Shown here: piece by piece, positions 7,544-15,403 of the stretch
Layout of the letters: every line of letters starts with the position of its first letter
How positions within the stretch are numbered: the first letter of the stretch is position 1
Assembly: GCA_035403355.1 (NCBI GenBank)
Contig: DAONFA010000039.1
Location: forward strand, 1 to 16,497
Length of the DNA stretch: 16,497 nucleotides
Direction: 5' to 3'
Source of the DNA: Candidatus Cloacimonas sp.
GTDB lineage: Bacteria > Cloacimonadota > Cloacimonadia > Cloacimonadales > Cloacimonadaceae
Position numbers and translations under genes: made by a program
The notes under the pieces: generated by a model
What the model was told of the DNA's origin: nothing
Database searches by the model: none
Seen by the model: only the letters and a program-made list of their open reading frames with translations

Positions 7544-10500
7544 ATGTTATACGATATAATAGAAGAAAGATTAGTCCAAAGCGAATTTATGCAAGGGTTG
7601 CTAAAGCTTCCCTTGAAGGACAGGTCTATCCAAATTTATCACCTCAATCCAAGTGCGCGGGCTTTGGTTGCGGCTCATTTATGGAAACATACCGGTAAAA
7701 ATGTAATCGTTATTTCTCAGGATGATATTATCGCTGAAGATATTTGGGATGATCTTTGCATTTTAGTTGGCAAGGAAAACTCTCACTATTTGCCCGATTA
7801 TGAAATATTGCCTTACGAAGAGCGTTCTCCGCATTACAGCATTCGGGCAACGCGGATGGAAACTATGCTTTCCACTTTAGCTAATAATGAAAGTGCTATG
7901 TATTCACTTTCCATAAGAGCTTTGGGGCGTTTTTTACCTGCGCGGGAACTGCTTTCTGACCATATTTTGCATTTAAAACAGGGTATGGAAATAAGTCCCG
8001 AGACCTTAATCCATAATTTATACGATTTGGGTTATGAAATTCAATATCAGGTTAGCAAGGTCTTTCAAGCAGCCAAAAGAGGTGGTATAATAGATGTTTT
8101 CTCTCCCCCACTTACAAATCCTGTGCGCCTGGAATTTTGGGGGGATGAAATTATTGGAATGCGGGTTTTCTCGCTTGCCACACAACGCAGTTTGGAAGAG
8201 TATGTAACCGAGCTGACAATTCTGCCTGCCCGTGAACTTGCAGTTAGCGATATTGACAGTGGTTCACCTATTATTGCTAAAATTCGGGAACAGGGTTTTT
8301 TTGAAGGTATAGAAAATTATTATGCCTTGCTGTGTAATAAACTACAGACCTTTGCAGATTACTTTGATAATGACAACCGCATTCTGGTGTGGAATAATTA
8401 TTATTACCTGCGGGAAGAGTATGAAAATCTTTTTGAACAGGCAATAACAACCTGGAAAAAAGAAGCAAAAATTAAAGGAAGGGGACGCGTTCCCCGTCCG
8501 GAAAAGATGTTTGCGGATTTGGATACTCTGGTTGAGATTAAAAGTGCAGGTGAAAATATCTACCTTTCACAAAGCGAATTTGAGCTTTCTTTTCCCGTTT
8601 TAAATATTCGTGCTCCTTTTATTAGCCAACCCGAATTTGAATCCGATTTGAATTTGCTGGCGGAAACGCTGCTTACCAAAAGCAACGAGAGCTGGCAGAA
8701 TACTTTGCTATTTGATAATCTAAGCCAGGCAAAGCGACTGCAGGAAAGCATTGGCAGCATTCCTTTCAACCAATTTATCGGGGTTTTGCATAGCGGTTTT
8801 TCCATTGAGGACTGCTCTTTGAATTTATGGACTGACCACGAGATTTTTAACCGCTATAAACGCAAGCGTTATGCTCCTCGTTATGCTCCAGGAGAAACCA
8901 TCGTTGATTATGAAGACCTGAAACCGGGTGATTATGTTGTCCATATTGATCATGGCATTGGGGTTTTTGAAGGACTGCAAATAATCCGTTTGGACGGTTC
9001 TGAAGTTGAATGCCTGGTTTTGCGTTATGCCAATGACGATCGGGTTTATGTTCCTACTTATCAGCTTTCCCTGGTAACTAAATATGTAGCGGAAGAAAGT
9101 GCCAAACCGGTATTGAACAAGCTTGGCAGCTCTAAATGGAATAAGACCAGACAGAGAGCTGCACAACAAATTGAACTTATTGCTGCGGATATAGTTAAGC
9201 TCTATGCACAGCGTAGTTCACGCATTGGAATTGCCCATCAATCGGATAGCGAATGGCAAAAGGAATTGGAGGAATCCTTCATTTATGAGGATACCCCCGA
9301 TCAAAGCAAAGCCACTAAAGAAATTAAAGAAGATATGGAACTTCCGGTACCGATGGAACGTTTACTGTGCGGCGATGTTGGCTTCGGAAAAACCGAAGTT
9401 GCCATCCGGGCTGCCTTTAAAGCTGTTTGCAGTGGCTATCAGGTTGCTGTTTTAGCACCTACAACTTTATTGGTGGAACAGCACTATCGGGTTTTTAGAG
9501 AACGCCTGGCTCAGTATCCGGTAAAAATAGCTATGTTCAGCCGTTTTCGCAAAAACAGCGCTATGCAAAAAGACATTTTAGGGCTGAAAAGCGGCTCTAT
9601 TGATATCGCTATCGGAACTCATCGTCTGCTTTCCAAAGATGTTCAGTTCCAGAAATTGGGGCTGTTAATTATTGATGAAGAACACCGTTTCGGAGTGCGC
9701 CACAAAGAAAAACTAAGAGCGATGCAAAGCAATGTGGATACCCTTTATATGAGCGCTACTCCTATTCCGCGAACATTGAATATGGCACTCTCCAAACTGA
9801 AAGAAATTTCCCTGATGCAGACCTCGCCTAAAGAAAGATTACCGGTTAGAACTATTATAACTCCCCGAAATATGGATGTTATTAAAGATGCCGTGAGAAG
9901 AGAAATTGACCGAGGAGGACAGGTCTTTTTTATTCATAATCGGGTGCAAACCATTGAAACCGTGGCAACCGAATTACGCAATGCAATGCCTGCAGTTCGT
10001 TTTATCGTTGGGCATGCACAAATGGCTGAACACCAATTGGAACAAGTGATGACCGCCTTTTTGGCTAAGGAATATCAAGTGCTTATTTCCACAACTATCA
10101 TTGAAAACGGAATTGATATCCCCAATGCCAATACCATTTTAATAGATAATGCCGATACCTTTGGTTTGGCACAATTATACCAAATGCGAGGCAGAGTAGG
10201 AAGAAGCAATAGACGAGCTTATGCCTATCTGCTTATTTCCAAAGGAACTACTACAGTTGCCCGCAAGCGATTGGAAGCATTAACGCAATACGATTATTTG
10301 GGAGCCGGCTTTCAAGTTGCCTTAAGAGACCTGGAATTAAGAGGTGCGGGAACAGTTTTGGGAACCAAACAAAGCGGAATTATTCAGGCAATTGGCTTTA
10401 ACTATTACAACCGCATTTTAGGGAATGCCATTCAAGCAGTGGAAAAGGGTGAAACAACTAACCTGTTTAACGATGAAACCACGGAAACAAGAAGAAAAGT

Positions 10501-10927
10501 GAGAACTGAAATAGACCTTTATTTTCCCCCCGGTTATATTGACGATGATGAAGAACGCCTGCGTATTTATAAACGCCTGAGTGAATTGGAGACCTTGGCA
10601 GATATAGACGAAATGGAAGTGGAACTTTTAGACCGCTTCGGTAAAATGCCGGAACAGGCAAGATGGTTACTAAACTATTTCAAACTTAGCCAGTTAGCCA
10701 ATAATATAGCCCTCCAGGATTGCCAGGTTAAAAATAATAGCTTAATTATGGAATTTGAAGCGAGTAATTTACCTGCCAAAGAACGGCTGTTGCATTTTAC
10801 CGCTAAAATACCTCAGCCAATTCGTTTTGAAGCAGGAAAAAACCTGAAAATTATTGTTACTTTAGACCCTGAGGCAAGCTATCTGCAACAATTTGAGACG
10901 GGGATAGAGATCCTGAAAAAATGGTAA
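7544..10927 (+). CDS. mfd: Transcription-repair coupling factor Mfd
   Basis: An 1127-residue ATP-dependent DNA translocase that pushes stalled RNA polymerase off DNA and recruits the UvrA/UvrB excision machinery. Order of domains: UvrB-like N-terminal region (about 1-330, with PDYEILPYEERSPHYSIRATRM and GGIIDVFSP), the RNA-polymerase-interacting domain starting at LKPGDYVVHIDHGIGVFEGL (about 460-480), superfamily 2 motor domains with Walker A GDVGFGKTEVA (K616) and DEEH box (711-714), SATPIPRTLNMAL, STTIIENGIDIP, and QMRGRVGRSNRRAYAYL, then the C-terminal TRCF domain (DDEERLRIYKRLSELE onward). Length is close to E. coli Mfd (1148). No frameshift seen. The start lies directly behind a 9-bp-unit repeat and has a weak ribosome-binding site. 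The neighbouring uvrD gene is on the same strand. Confidence 0.97.
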   Translation: MLYDIIEERLVQSEFMQGLLKLPLKDRSIQIYHLNPSARALVAAHLWKHTGKNVIVISQDDIIAEDIWDDLCILVGKENSHYLPDYEILPYEERSPHYSIRATRMETMLSTLANNESAMYSLSIRALGRFLPARELLSDHILHLKQGMEISPETLIHNLYDLGYEIQYQVSKVFQAAKRGGIIDVFSPPLTNPVRLEFWGDEIIGMRVFSLATQRSLEEYVTELTILPARELAVSDIDSGSPIIAKIREQGFFEGIENYYALLCNKLQTFADYFDNDNRILVWNNYYYLREEYENLFEQAITTWKKEAKIKGRGRVPRPEKMFADLDTLVEIKSAGENIYLSQSEFELSFPVLNIRAPFISQPEFESDLNLLAETLLTKSNESWQNTLLFDNLSQAKRLQESIGSIPFNQFIGVLHSGFSIEDCSLNLWTDHEIFNRYKRKRYAPRYAPGETIVDYEDLKPGDYVVHIDHGIGVFEGLQIIRLDGSEVECLVLRYANDDRVYVPTYQLSLVTKYVAEESAKPVLNKLGSSKWNKTRQRAAQQIELIAADIVKLYAQRSSRIGIAHQSDSEWQKELEESFIYEDTPDQSKATKEIKEDMELPVPMERLLCGDVGFGKTEVAIRAAFKAVCSGYQVAVLAPTTLLVEQHYRVFRERLAQYPVKIAMFSRFRKNSAMQKDILGLKSGSIDIAIGTHRLLSKDVQFQKLGLLIIDEEHRFGVRHKEKLRAMQSNVDTLYMSATPIPRTLNMALSKLKEISLMQTSPKERLPVRTIITPRNMDVIKDAVRREIDRGGQVFFIHNRVQTIETVATELRNAMPAVRFIVGHAQMAEHQLEQVMTAFLAKEYQVLISTTIIENGIDIPNANTILIDNADTFGLAQLYQMRGRVGRSNRRAYAYLLISKGTTTVARKRLEALTQYDYLGAGFQVALRDLELRGAGTVLGTKQSGIIQAIGFNYYNRILGNAIQAVEKGETTNLFNDETTETRRKVRTEIDLYFPPGYIDDDEERLRIYKRLSELETLADIDEMEVELLDRFGKMPEQARWLLNYFKLSQLANNIALQDCQVKNNSLIMEFEASNLPAKERLLHFTAKIPQPIRFEAGKNLKIIVTLDPEASYLQQFETGIEILKKW

Positions 10928-10948
10928 CCGCTGAGAGGAGTATTTTAC

Positions 10949-11075
10949 CACTGAGAACACTGAGGACACTGAGAGTTTATTTTACAATGAGGAAAAGAGA
11001 TTTACTTTAGCCACCGAGAACACCGAAAGCACCGAGAGTTTATTTTACCACTGAGAACACTGAGAACACTGAGAA
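10949..11075. repeat. Three blocks of 9-bp units downstream of mfd (left arm)
   Basis: Three triplets of 9-mers with consensus CACYGAGAA/G lie at 10949-10975, 11012-11038 and 11049-11075. The first two are followed by GTTTATTTTAC and the middle triplet uses CACCGA. The reverse complement of the same family lies at 11226-11289. The first block plus following bases (10949-10987) pairs with 11214-11252 over 39 bp with one mismatch. Could act as a strong hairpin between mfd and rpmH transcripts. No gene is seen in the 499-bp gap. Confidence 0.8.
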
Positions 11076-11110
11076 AATTGATGTCATTGAGATAATTTGT
11101 ATGACCAAAA

Positions 11111-11216
11111 TCCTCTTTTCCTCTTTTTCTCTTTGTTCAATCCAATTTTTTTCCTCTTTTTCTCTTTTTCACTTTGTTCAACCCAATTTTTTTCTCTTTT
11201 TCTCTTTTTCTCTTTG
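11111..11216. repeat. Pyrimidine-rich tandem repeat
   Basis: Almost pure T/C on the + strand, with CTCTTTTT runs. The phrase CTTTGTTCAAYCCAATTTTT occurs at 11131 and again at 11172, about 41 bp apart, and CTTTGT occurs a third time near 11212. It forms the loop of the long inverted repeat. An open frame across it encodes only low-complexity Phe/Ser/Leu and is not supported as a gene. Confidence 0.65.
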
Positions 11217-11225
11217 TAAAATAAA

Positions 11226-11289
11226 CTCTCAGTGTTCTCAGTGTTCTCAGTGTCCTCAGTGTTTTTCAGTGTTTTCGGTGGTCTCGGTG
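11226..11289. repeat. Seven inverted 9-bp units (right arm)
   Basis: Successive units such as CTCTCAGTG, TTCTCAGTG, TCCTCAGTG, TTTTCGGTG and GTCTCGGTG are the reverse complement of the CACYGAGAA family at 10949-11075. One unit is 10 bases. The T/C alternation at the central position is the same as in the left arm. Confidence 0.8.
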
Positions 11290-11351
11290 GCTAAAATGTT
11301 CCTCTTTGTAAAAATAATCACGCATTGTTCTCCGCGTAAAAACAAAAATCC

Positions 11352-11379
11352 TTGACAATGCAGGCATTATCAAAATAAT
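11352..11379 (+). promoter_or_regulatory. Probable sigma70-type promoter of the rpmH operon
   Basis: A perfect -35 TTGACA at 11352-11357, a 16-base spacer, and -10 AATAAT at 11374-11379 (five of six matching TATAAT). Transcription would start near 11386, leaving a leader of about 40 bases before the rpmH start at 11427. This is the best promoter match in the window. Confidence 0.6.
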
Positions 11380-11426
11380 GACTTTACATAGATAAATACA
11401 TATAGAATTAAGGAGATAGATAGAAA

Positions 11427-11561
11427 ATGAAACGCACTTACCAGCCCTCAAACAGATCACGCAAAAACACTCACGGTTTTCGTAGTCGGATGGCTACTAA
11501 AAACGGACGCAAAGTGTTAGCTCGTCGGAGAGCGAAAGGGAGAAAGACCCTAACCGTATGA
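11427..11561 (+). CDS. rpmH: Large ribosomal subunit protein bL34
   Basis: A 44-residue highly basic protein starting MKRTYQPSNRSRKNTHGFRS, with the conserved RMATKNGRKVLARRRAKGRKTL core and usual length of bL34, which binds 23S rRNA early in 50S assembly. A strong Shine-Dalgarno AAGGAG at 11410-11415 lies 11 bases before the ATG. It is first in the rpmH-rnpA-yidD-yidC-khpB cluster, which is conserved across bacteria. rnpA begins five bases after the stop codon. Confidence 0.97.
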   Translation: MKRTYQPSNRSRKNTHGFRSRMATKNGRKVLARRRAKGRKTLTV

Positions 11562-11565
11562 TTTT

Positions 11566-11907
11566 ATGTTACGGTGGATTACTTCCCACTCTGAATATGC
11601 AGAATTTTTTCAGCCCGATTTTCAATTGCGGACAGCTTATTTTTATGTGCCTGTGTTATATACGGAAGGTGAAACAGCTGTGGGCATTACCATTAGCAGA
11701 AAAATCGGTAAAGCCGTTAAACGCAATTTACTTAAACGCAGAATCAAATCCTGGTTGCGCAGCAATCGGGATAATTTACCACTTGGTTACCGTTTCAATT
11801 TAGTAGCCAAAAAGGGAGCTTCAGATTTAGAATGGCAGCAACTTTCCTCGGAGCTAAGCAAAATAACAGTTCAATTACAAAGTCGGGTGAGGTATGGAAA
11901 CGGATAG
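11566..11907 (+). CDS. rnpA: Ribonuclease P protein component
   Basis: A 113-residue protein. The signature is GITISRKIGKAVKRNLLKRRIKSWLR (about 40-65), which contains the RNR-type RNA-binding motif of RnpA. The usual partner is RNase P RNA, which cuts the 5' leader from pre-tRNAs. The RNA gene is not in this window. The N terminus (MLRWITSHSEYAEFFQPDFQLRTAYFYVPVL) is diverged from better-known RnpA proteins, lacking the basic LRKRxDF opening, but it keeps the aromatic residues of the first helix and strand. The start is four bases after rpmH. Its last 76 bases overlap the yidD frame. Confidence 0.92.
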   Translation: MLRWITSHSEYAEFFQPDFQLRTAYFYVPVLYTEGETAVGITISRKIGKAVKRNLLKRRIKSWLRSNRDNLPLGYRFNLVAKKGASDLEWQQLSSELSKITVQLQSRVRYGNG

Positions 11908-12125
11908 TTCATCTACCCAATCTGTTATTTCTGGCTCTTATTCGTTTTTACCAGCTTGCTTTTTCTCCTTTTTTACCTGCCAGCTGTAGATTTGAACCAA
12001 GTTGCAGTGTATATGGTTATCAGGCATTTAAGAAATATAACTTTTTTAAGGCATTCTATTTAACCGCCTGGCGTATTTTACGCTGCAATCCTTTTCATAA
12101 AGGTGGTTATGACCCTCTTCCTTAA
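11832..12125 (+). CDS. yidD: Membrane protein insertion efficiency factor YidD
   Basis: A 97-residue protein of the YidD family, a small inner-membrane-associated protein that helps YidC-dependent insertion. Family landmarks: LIRFYQLAFSPFLPASCRFEPSCSVYGYQAF (about 37-67), ILRCNPFHKGGYDPLP at the C terminus, and the paired Cys positions. The first ~28 residues (MAATFLGAKQNNSSITKSGEVWKR...) are additional to the usual family start. ATG 11832 is the only ordinary in-frame start upstream of the domain, with GGGAG at 11814-11818. This makes a 76-base overlap with rnpA in a different frame. A non-standard downstream start cannot be excluded. yidC follows 10 bases later. Confidence 0.9.
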   Translation: MAATFLGAKQNNSSITKSGEVWKRIVHLPNLLFLALIRFYQLAFSPFLPASCRFEPSCSVYGYQAFKKYNFFKAFYLTAWRILRCNPFHKGGYDPLP

Positions 12126-12135
12126 AGGACAATAG

Positions 12136-13767
12136 ATGGAAAAAAGAACTTTACTTGCTTTGCTGCTGGTTTTTATTCTCTTTCTGATTTTCAATCAGTT
12201 TGTATGGAAACCTCAGCAAGTTCAAAGGCAACAACAACAGCAAAATCAACCCCAAGCGGTTCCTGAAACGGTTGCGAAGCCGGTTAAACCAGATTCCGCT
12301 AATTATACTCTAATGCCCGATTCCCTTTTAACTAAGGGAAAAAATCCGGAAGTAATAAAACTTTCCAATCAGCTGATCACCGTTACTTTTAATACCCGTG
12401 GTGCCGTTATTCAACAAGTGGAATTGCATAATTTTATGATGCACGACAGCACCAAAGTAAAATTGATTCCCGAGAATAATTCTCTGGCAGATATTAAGCT
12501 CTTTCATCCGGCATCCGAAACTCCGCTGCAGGATGTTATTTTTCAATATAAACTTTCCCCTGATGCCAAGGGAGTTACTTTTTTCCTGGGTTCGGAAGCA
12601 AATCCTATCATCAGCAAGAGTTTTGCTTTAGATGAGCAATATGGCATTTCTATGGAAGTGAATATTGAAAACTATCAAGTTATAAATGGTCTGGAAGTTG
12701 ATTTTTCCTGTGGCATTGCCGATACGGAACGCACCACTAAAAGCAAGCAACAGGACTATCGCTTTATGTATTATGCCGATAACGAAATTTTTAAGACGAC
12801 TCTTGCCAAAATGAGAAAAAAACAGCCATCAGGAACTTTTAACAGTTTTAACTGGATGGCTTTGCGGGGAAAATATTTCACTCTTGCTTTAAAAGAAAAT
12901 GCACCGGCTTTGATGCGTTCATTTAGCACGGAATTAAATCCCAAAACAGGTAATCCTGCGTTTATAATTAACTCCCAACAAAGCAATCCCAAAGAAAGCT
13001 GGAATCAAAGCTTTTTAATTTATGCAGGACCTGCGGATTACCATATTCTGCAAAAATATGGAAAACAAATGGACAGCATTCCCGAAAGGGGAGTTAGCTG
13101 GCTGCGTTGGCTATCCAATATTTTTGAAGGGATTCTTAAATTCCTGCATCGTTATATCAAAAATTACGGCATCGTAGTGCTTATTTTTGCCCTAATCATC
13201 AAATTACTGTTACATCCCTTAACTCAGCACCAATTAGTCCATAGTATGCGGCAGCAAAAAATGCAACCCTATATAGAGGAAATCAGAAAAAAATACGCCA
13301 ATGATGTTGTGAAACAAAGAGAGGAATTAACCAAACTTTACAAGGAAAATAAAACCAGTATGACTGCCGGGTGTTTGCCTTTACTAATTCAAATTCCCGT
13401 TCTAATTCCTCTTTACAGTGTTTTGCGTTATTCTTTGGATATGCGTAATGCTTCCTTCGGTTTGTGGCTGAAAGACCTTTCCGAACCCGATCCCTATATG
13501 ATTCTGCCAATTATAATGGGTGGTTTTATGCTTCTGCAATCGCTAATGATGAAACCTAAGCAGGTAAATACTGCACAAATGACAGAACAGCAAAAAATGC
13601 AGCAGTCCCAAATGAAGATAATGACTTGGGGTATGCCGATTTTTATGGTCATCATCTTTCGCAGTATGCCTGCAGGACTTGTTTTATACTGGACTGCTTT
13701 TAATGTGCTATCCATCATTCACCAATATTATTTAACCAAACACCTCAAGAAAAAGGAAAATTTATGA
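12136..13767 (+). CDS. yidC: Membrane protein insertase YidC (Oxa1 family)
   Basis: A 543-residue insertase that places proteins into the inner membrane alone or with SecYEG. N-terminal membrane anchor at about 5-23, a Gln/Pro-rich linker (25-50), a beta-rich periplasmic P1 domain (about 65-310), then the five-segment insertase core from about 340: NYGIVVLIFALIIKLLLHPLT (first core helix), the cytoplasmic helical hairpin 370-405, CLPLLIQIPVLIPLYSVL, the DPYMILPIIMGGFMLLQSL segment, and the final helices at 497-533. The Arg in the hydrophilic groove of E. coli YidC (R366) is a Lys here (K356), keeping the charge. Shine-Dalgarno AAAGGA at 12124-12129, six bases before the start. The stop overlaps the khpB start as ATGA. 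Confidence 0.97.
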   Translation: MEKRTLLALLLVFILFLIFNQFVWKPQQVQRQQQQQNQPQAVPETVAKPVKPDSANYTLMPDSLLTKGKNPEVIKLSNQLITVTFNTRGAVIQQVELHNFMMHDSTKVKLIPENNSLADIKLFHPASETPLQDVIFQYKLSPDAKGVTFFLGSEANPIISKSFALDEQYGISMEVNIENYQVINGLEVDFSCGIADTERTTKSKQQDYRFMYYADNEIFKTTLAKMRKKQPSGTFNSFNWMALRGKYFTLALKENAPALMRSFSTELNPKTGNPAFIINSQQSNPKESWNQSFLIYAGPADYHILQKYGKQMDSIPERGVSWLRWLSNIFEGILKFLHRYIKNYGIVVLIFALIIKLLLHPLTQHQLVHSMRQQKMQPYIEEIRKKYANDVVKQREELTKLYKENKTSMTAGCLPLLIQIPVLIPLYSVLRYSLDMRNASFGLWLKDLSEPDPYMILPIIMGGFMLLQSLMMKPKQVNTAQMTEQQKMQQSQMKIMTWGMPIFMVIIFRSMPAGLVLYWTAFNVLSIIHQYYLTKHLKKKENL

Positions 13768-14564
13768 CTACCATAGATAAAAGCGGGGAATCCCTGGAAG
13801 AAATAATCAGGAATTTCCGCACGGACTATAAAATTCACGATTGGGAGCTCTCCTACGAGATTCTGAAGAAGCCATCCAAAGGCATTTTAGGACTATTTGC
13901 CCATAAACTTGCTCTGGTGAGATTTCAGTTGCCTTCTACATTTGAGAGAGCACAGCTTTTTTTACAAACCCTGCTGCAAAAAATGAGCATTCACTATAGC
14001 AATATAAATAGCCGCATTGAAGGCAAAACTCTGTATCTGGAAATTAACGGCAGCCAGGATTCCGGTTTCCTGATTGGAAAAGGCGGCTCTATGCTGGATA
14101 ATTTGCAATACCTGATTAACCGGGTGTTTGAAGATGATTCTACCCTGGAAAAAATTTACCTGGATATTGATGGCTACAGAGTGCGGCAGGCAGATAATTA
14201 TTTAAAGCCCTATCTTTCTTCCATTTTATCCGTTAAAGTATCCGGCAAGCCCATAACTCTGGAACCAATGAATGCTTCCGAACGCAGAATTATTCATCGC
14301 TTTGTAGAACAGGAAAAAGACCTGCGCACTTTAACTATCGGCGAAGGAGAAAAAAAACGCATCGTTGTCTTCTCCGCCAATCAAAACGAAAAAGATGCCC
14401 TCTCCCAAAGTAAACCGGATAGCAAAAAAGGAAGAAATAACCCCTCAACTCATTATCATAAACCGGCTCCCAAACAAAATCCGAAAACAAACAAAGCAGT
14501 TACTCCCCCTGAAAAGCCCAAACCGCATTTTCACCAACCCAAAATAGTTAACGCCAAACACTGA
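13764..14564 (+). CDS. khpB: RNA-binding protein KhpB/Jag
   Basis: A 266-residue protein with three recognisable parts: a Jag_N domain at about 1-53 (SLEEIIRNF...KKPSKGILGLFAHKLALV), a KH domain (about 70-150, with LIGKGGSMLDNLQYLINRV), and an R3H domain (about 155-215, LEPMNASERRIIHRFVEQEKDLRTLTIGEGEKKRIVV). The last ~55 residues are a Lys/Pro/His/Asn-rich, probably disordered tail. KhpB proteins bind many cellular RNAs and influence cell division and envelope growth in Gram-positive bacteria. The role here is inferred from the family. It overlaps yidC by four bases, and its TGA overlaps the next start (TGATG), so it is translationally coupled on both sides. Confidence 0.93.
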   Translation: MTTIDKSGESLEEIIRNFRTDYKIHDWELSYEILKKPSKGILGLFAHKLALVRFQLPSTFERAQLFLQTLLQKMSIHYSNINSRIEGKTLYLEINGSQDSGFLIGKGGSMLDNLQYLINRVFEDDSTLEKIYLDIDGYRVRQADNYLKPYLSSILSVKVSGKPITLEPMNASERRIIHRFVEQEKDLRTLTIGEGEKKRIVVFSANQNEKDALSQSKPDSKKGRNNPSTHYHKPAPKQNPKTNKAVTPPEKPKPHFHQPKIVNAKH

Positions 14565-15403
14565 TGAACCGAATAATCCCTGTTCTGGCAGGTTACTATT
14601 GGTCTGATTGCGGTGCGTTTATGGGTGTTTTACCCTACCCGCTATGGCATAAAAAAACAGTTGTAGATCAACGCCAAAGACGCAAATTAAACCTGAACCT
14701 GTTGCTTATTCAAAGCGGTAAAAGAAACATTTTAATTGATACCGGTTTGGGAAATCGTCTAACCGATAAACAAAGAGATATCTATCAACCGAGCGAATTT
14801 TTGCTGCCCTTTTCGCTTGCTGAATTGGGATTTAAAGATATAGACATCACCGATGTAATTATGACCCATCTGCATTTTGACCACGCCGGGGGAATTATAA
14901 CCGATTTTGGCTCTAATGATGCCCTCACTTTCCCCAATGCGCAATATTGGATTCAAAAAACAGAATGGGATATGGCAAAAAATCCGGATGAATTAAACCA
15001 CTCCGCTTATCAATTTGAACAGCAATTAGCTTTACTGGAAAAACGGGGAAACATCACTCTTTTGGAAGGCAATGCAGAAATTGAAAAGGGTATTATGCTT
15101 TCCCTCGTGGGTGGACATACTGTAGGTAGCCAAACTGTTGCTATAGATTGTGGCACAAACTATTATCTTTATGCCGGAGATATTATCCCTACCCTGTTTC
15201 ATACTTCAATGGCTGTAACCTCCGCTTACGATGTTAACAGAATGCAAACCGCAGCCGCTAAGAAAATGATTTACAACCAATTGCAAGAACATAACGGAAC
15301 CTTGATTTTATGCCACGATACTGAAAAATGGCAAATTCCCTATTCAGAACTGGGACACAAGAAAGGGTTGGCTGGGGAAGTCACCATTGCGGAATCGCCC
15401 TAA
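14564..15403 (+). CDS. MBL-fold metallohydrolase, lactonase-like
   Basis: A 279-residue metallo-beta-lactamase-fold enzyme. Metal ligands are all visible: HLHFDH (H102, H104, D106, H107) followed by AGG, GGH (H185), AGD (D206) and the late CHD (H251). The IDTGLG strand at 58-63 and the AHL-lactonase-like HxHxDH...H...D...H spacing fit the group of lactonase and hydrolase-like proteins, but the substrate is unknown. The start overlaps the khpB stop. It occupies the place where mnmE often follows in this operon type. Its last eight codons (EVTIAESP) and stop codon belong to the first copy of the 90-bp repeat at 15380 onward, so the native C terminus may have been replaced. Confidence 0.85.
   Translation: MNRIIPVLAGYYWSDCGAFMGVLPYPLWHKKTVVDQRQRRKLNLNLLLIQSGKRNILIDTGLGNRLTDKQRDIYQPSEFLLPFSLAELGFKDIDITDVIMTHLHFDHAGGIITDFGSNDALTFPNAQYWIQKTEWDMAKNPDELNHSAYQFEQQLALLEKRGNITLLEGNAEIEKGIMLSLVGGHTVGSQTVAIDCGTNYYLYAGDIIPTLFHTSMAVTSAYDVNRMQTAAAKKMIYNQLQEHNGTLILCHDTEKWQIPYSELGHKKGLAGEVTIAESP

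Noticed and set aside
11101..11355. 84-codon open frame rich in Phe, Ser and Cys between mfd and rpmH
   Set aside because: It translates the T/C-rich and inverted 9-mer repeats. Low-complexity sequence with no start signal or family.
11341..11426. Replication origin next to rpmH
   Set aside because: The rpmH-rnpA cluster is often near dnaA/oriC, but I see no dnaA gene and no cluster of TTATCCACA-type boxes. TTATCCGTG at 7467-7475 is part of a 9-mer repeat.
12328..12992. Minus-strand open frames inside yidC and similar frames inside other genes
   Set aside because: They are antisense shadows of well-supported genes with no start signals or family features.
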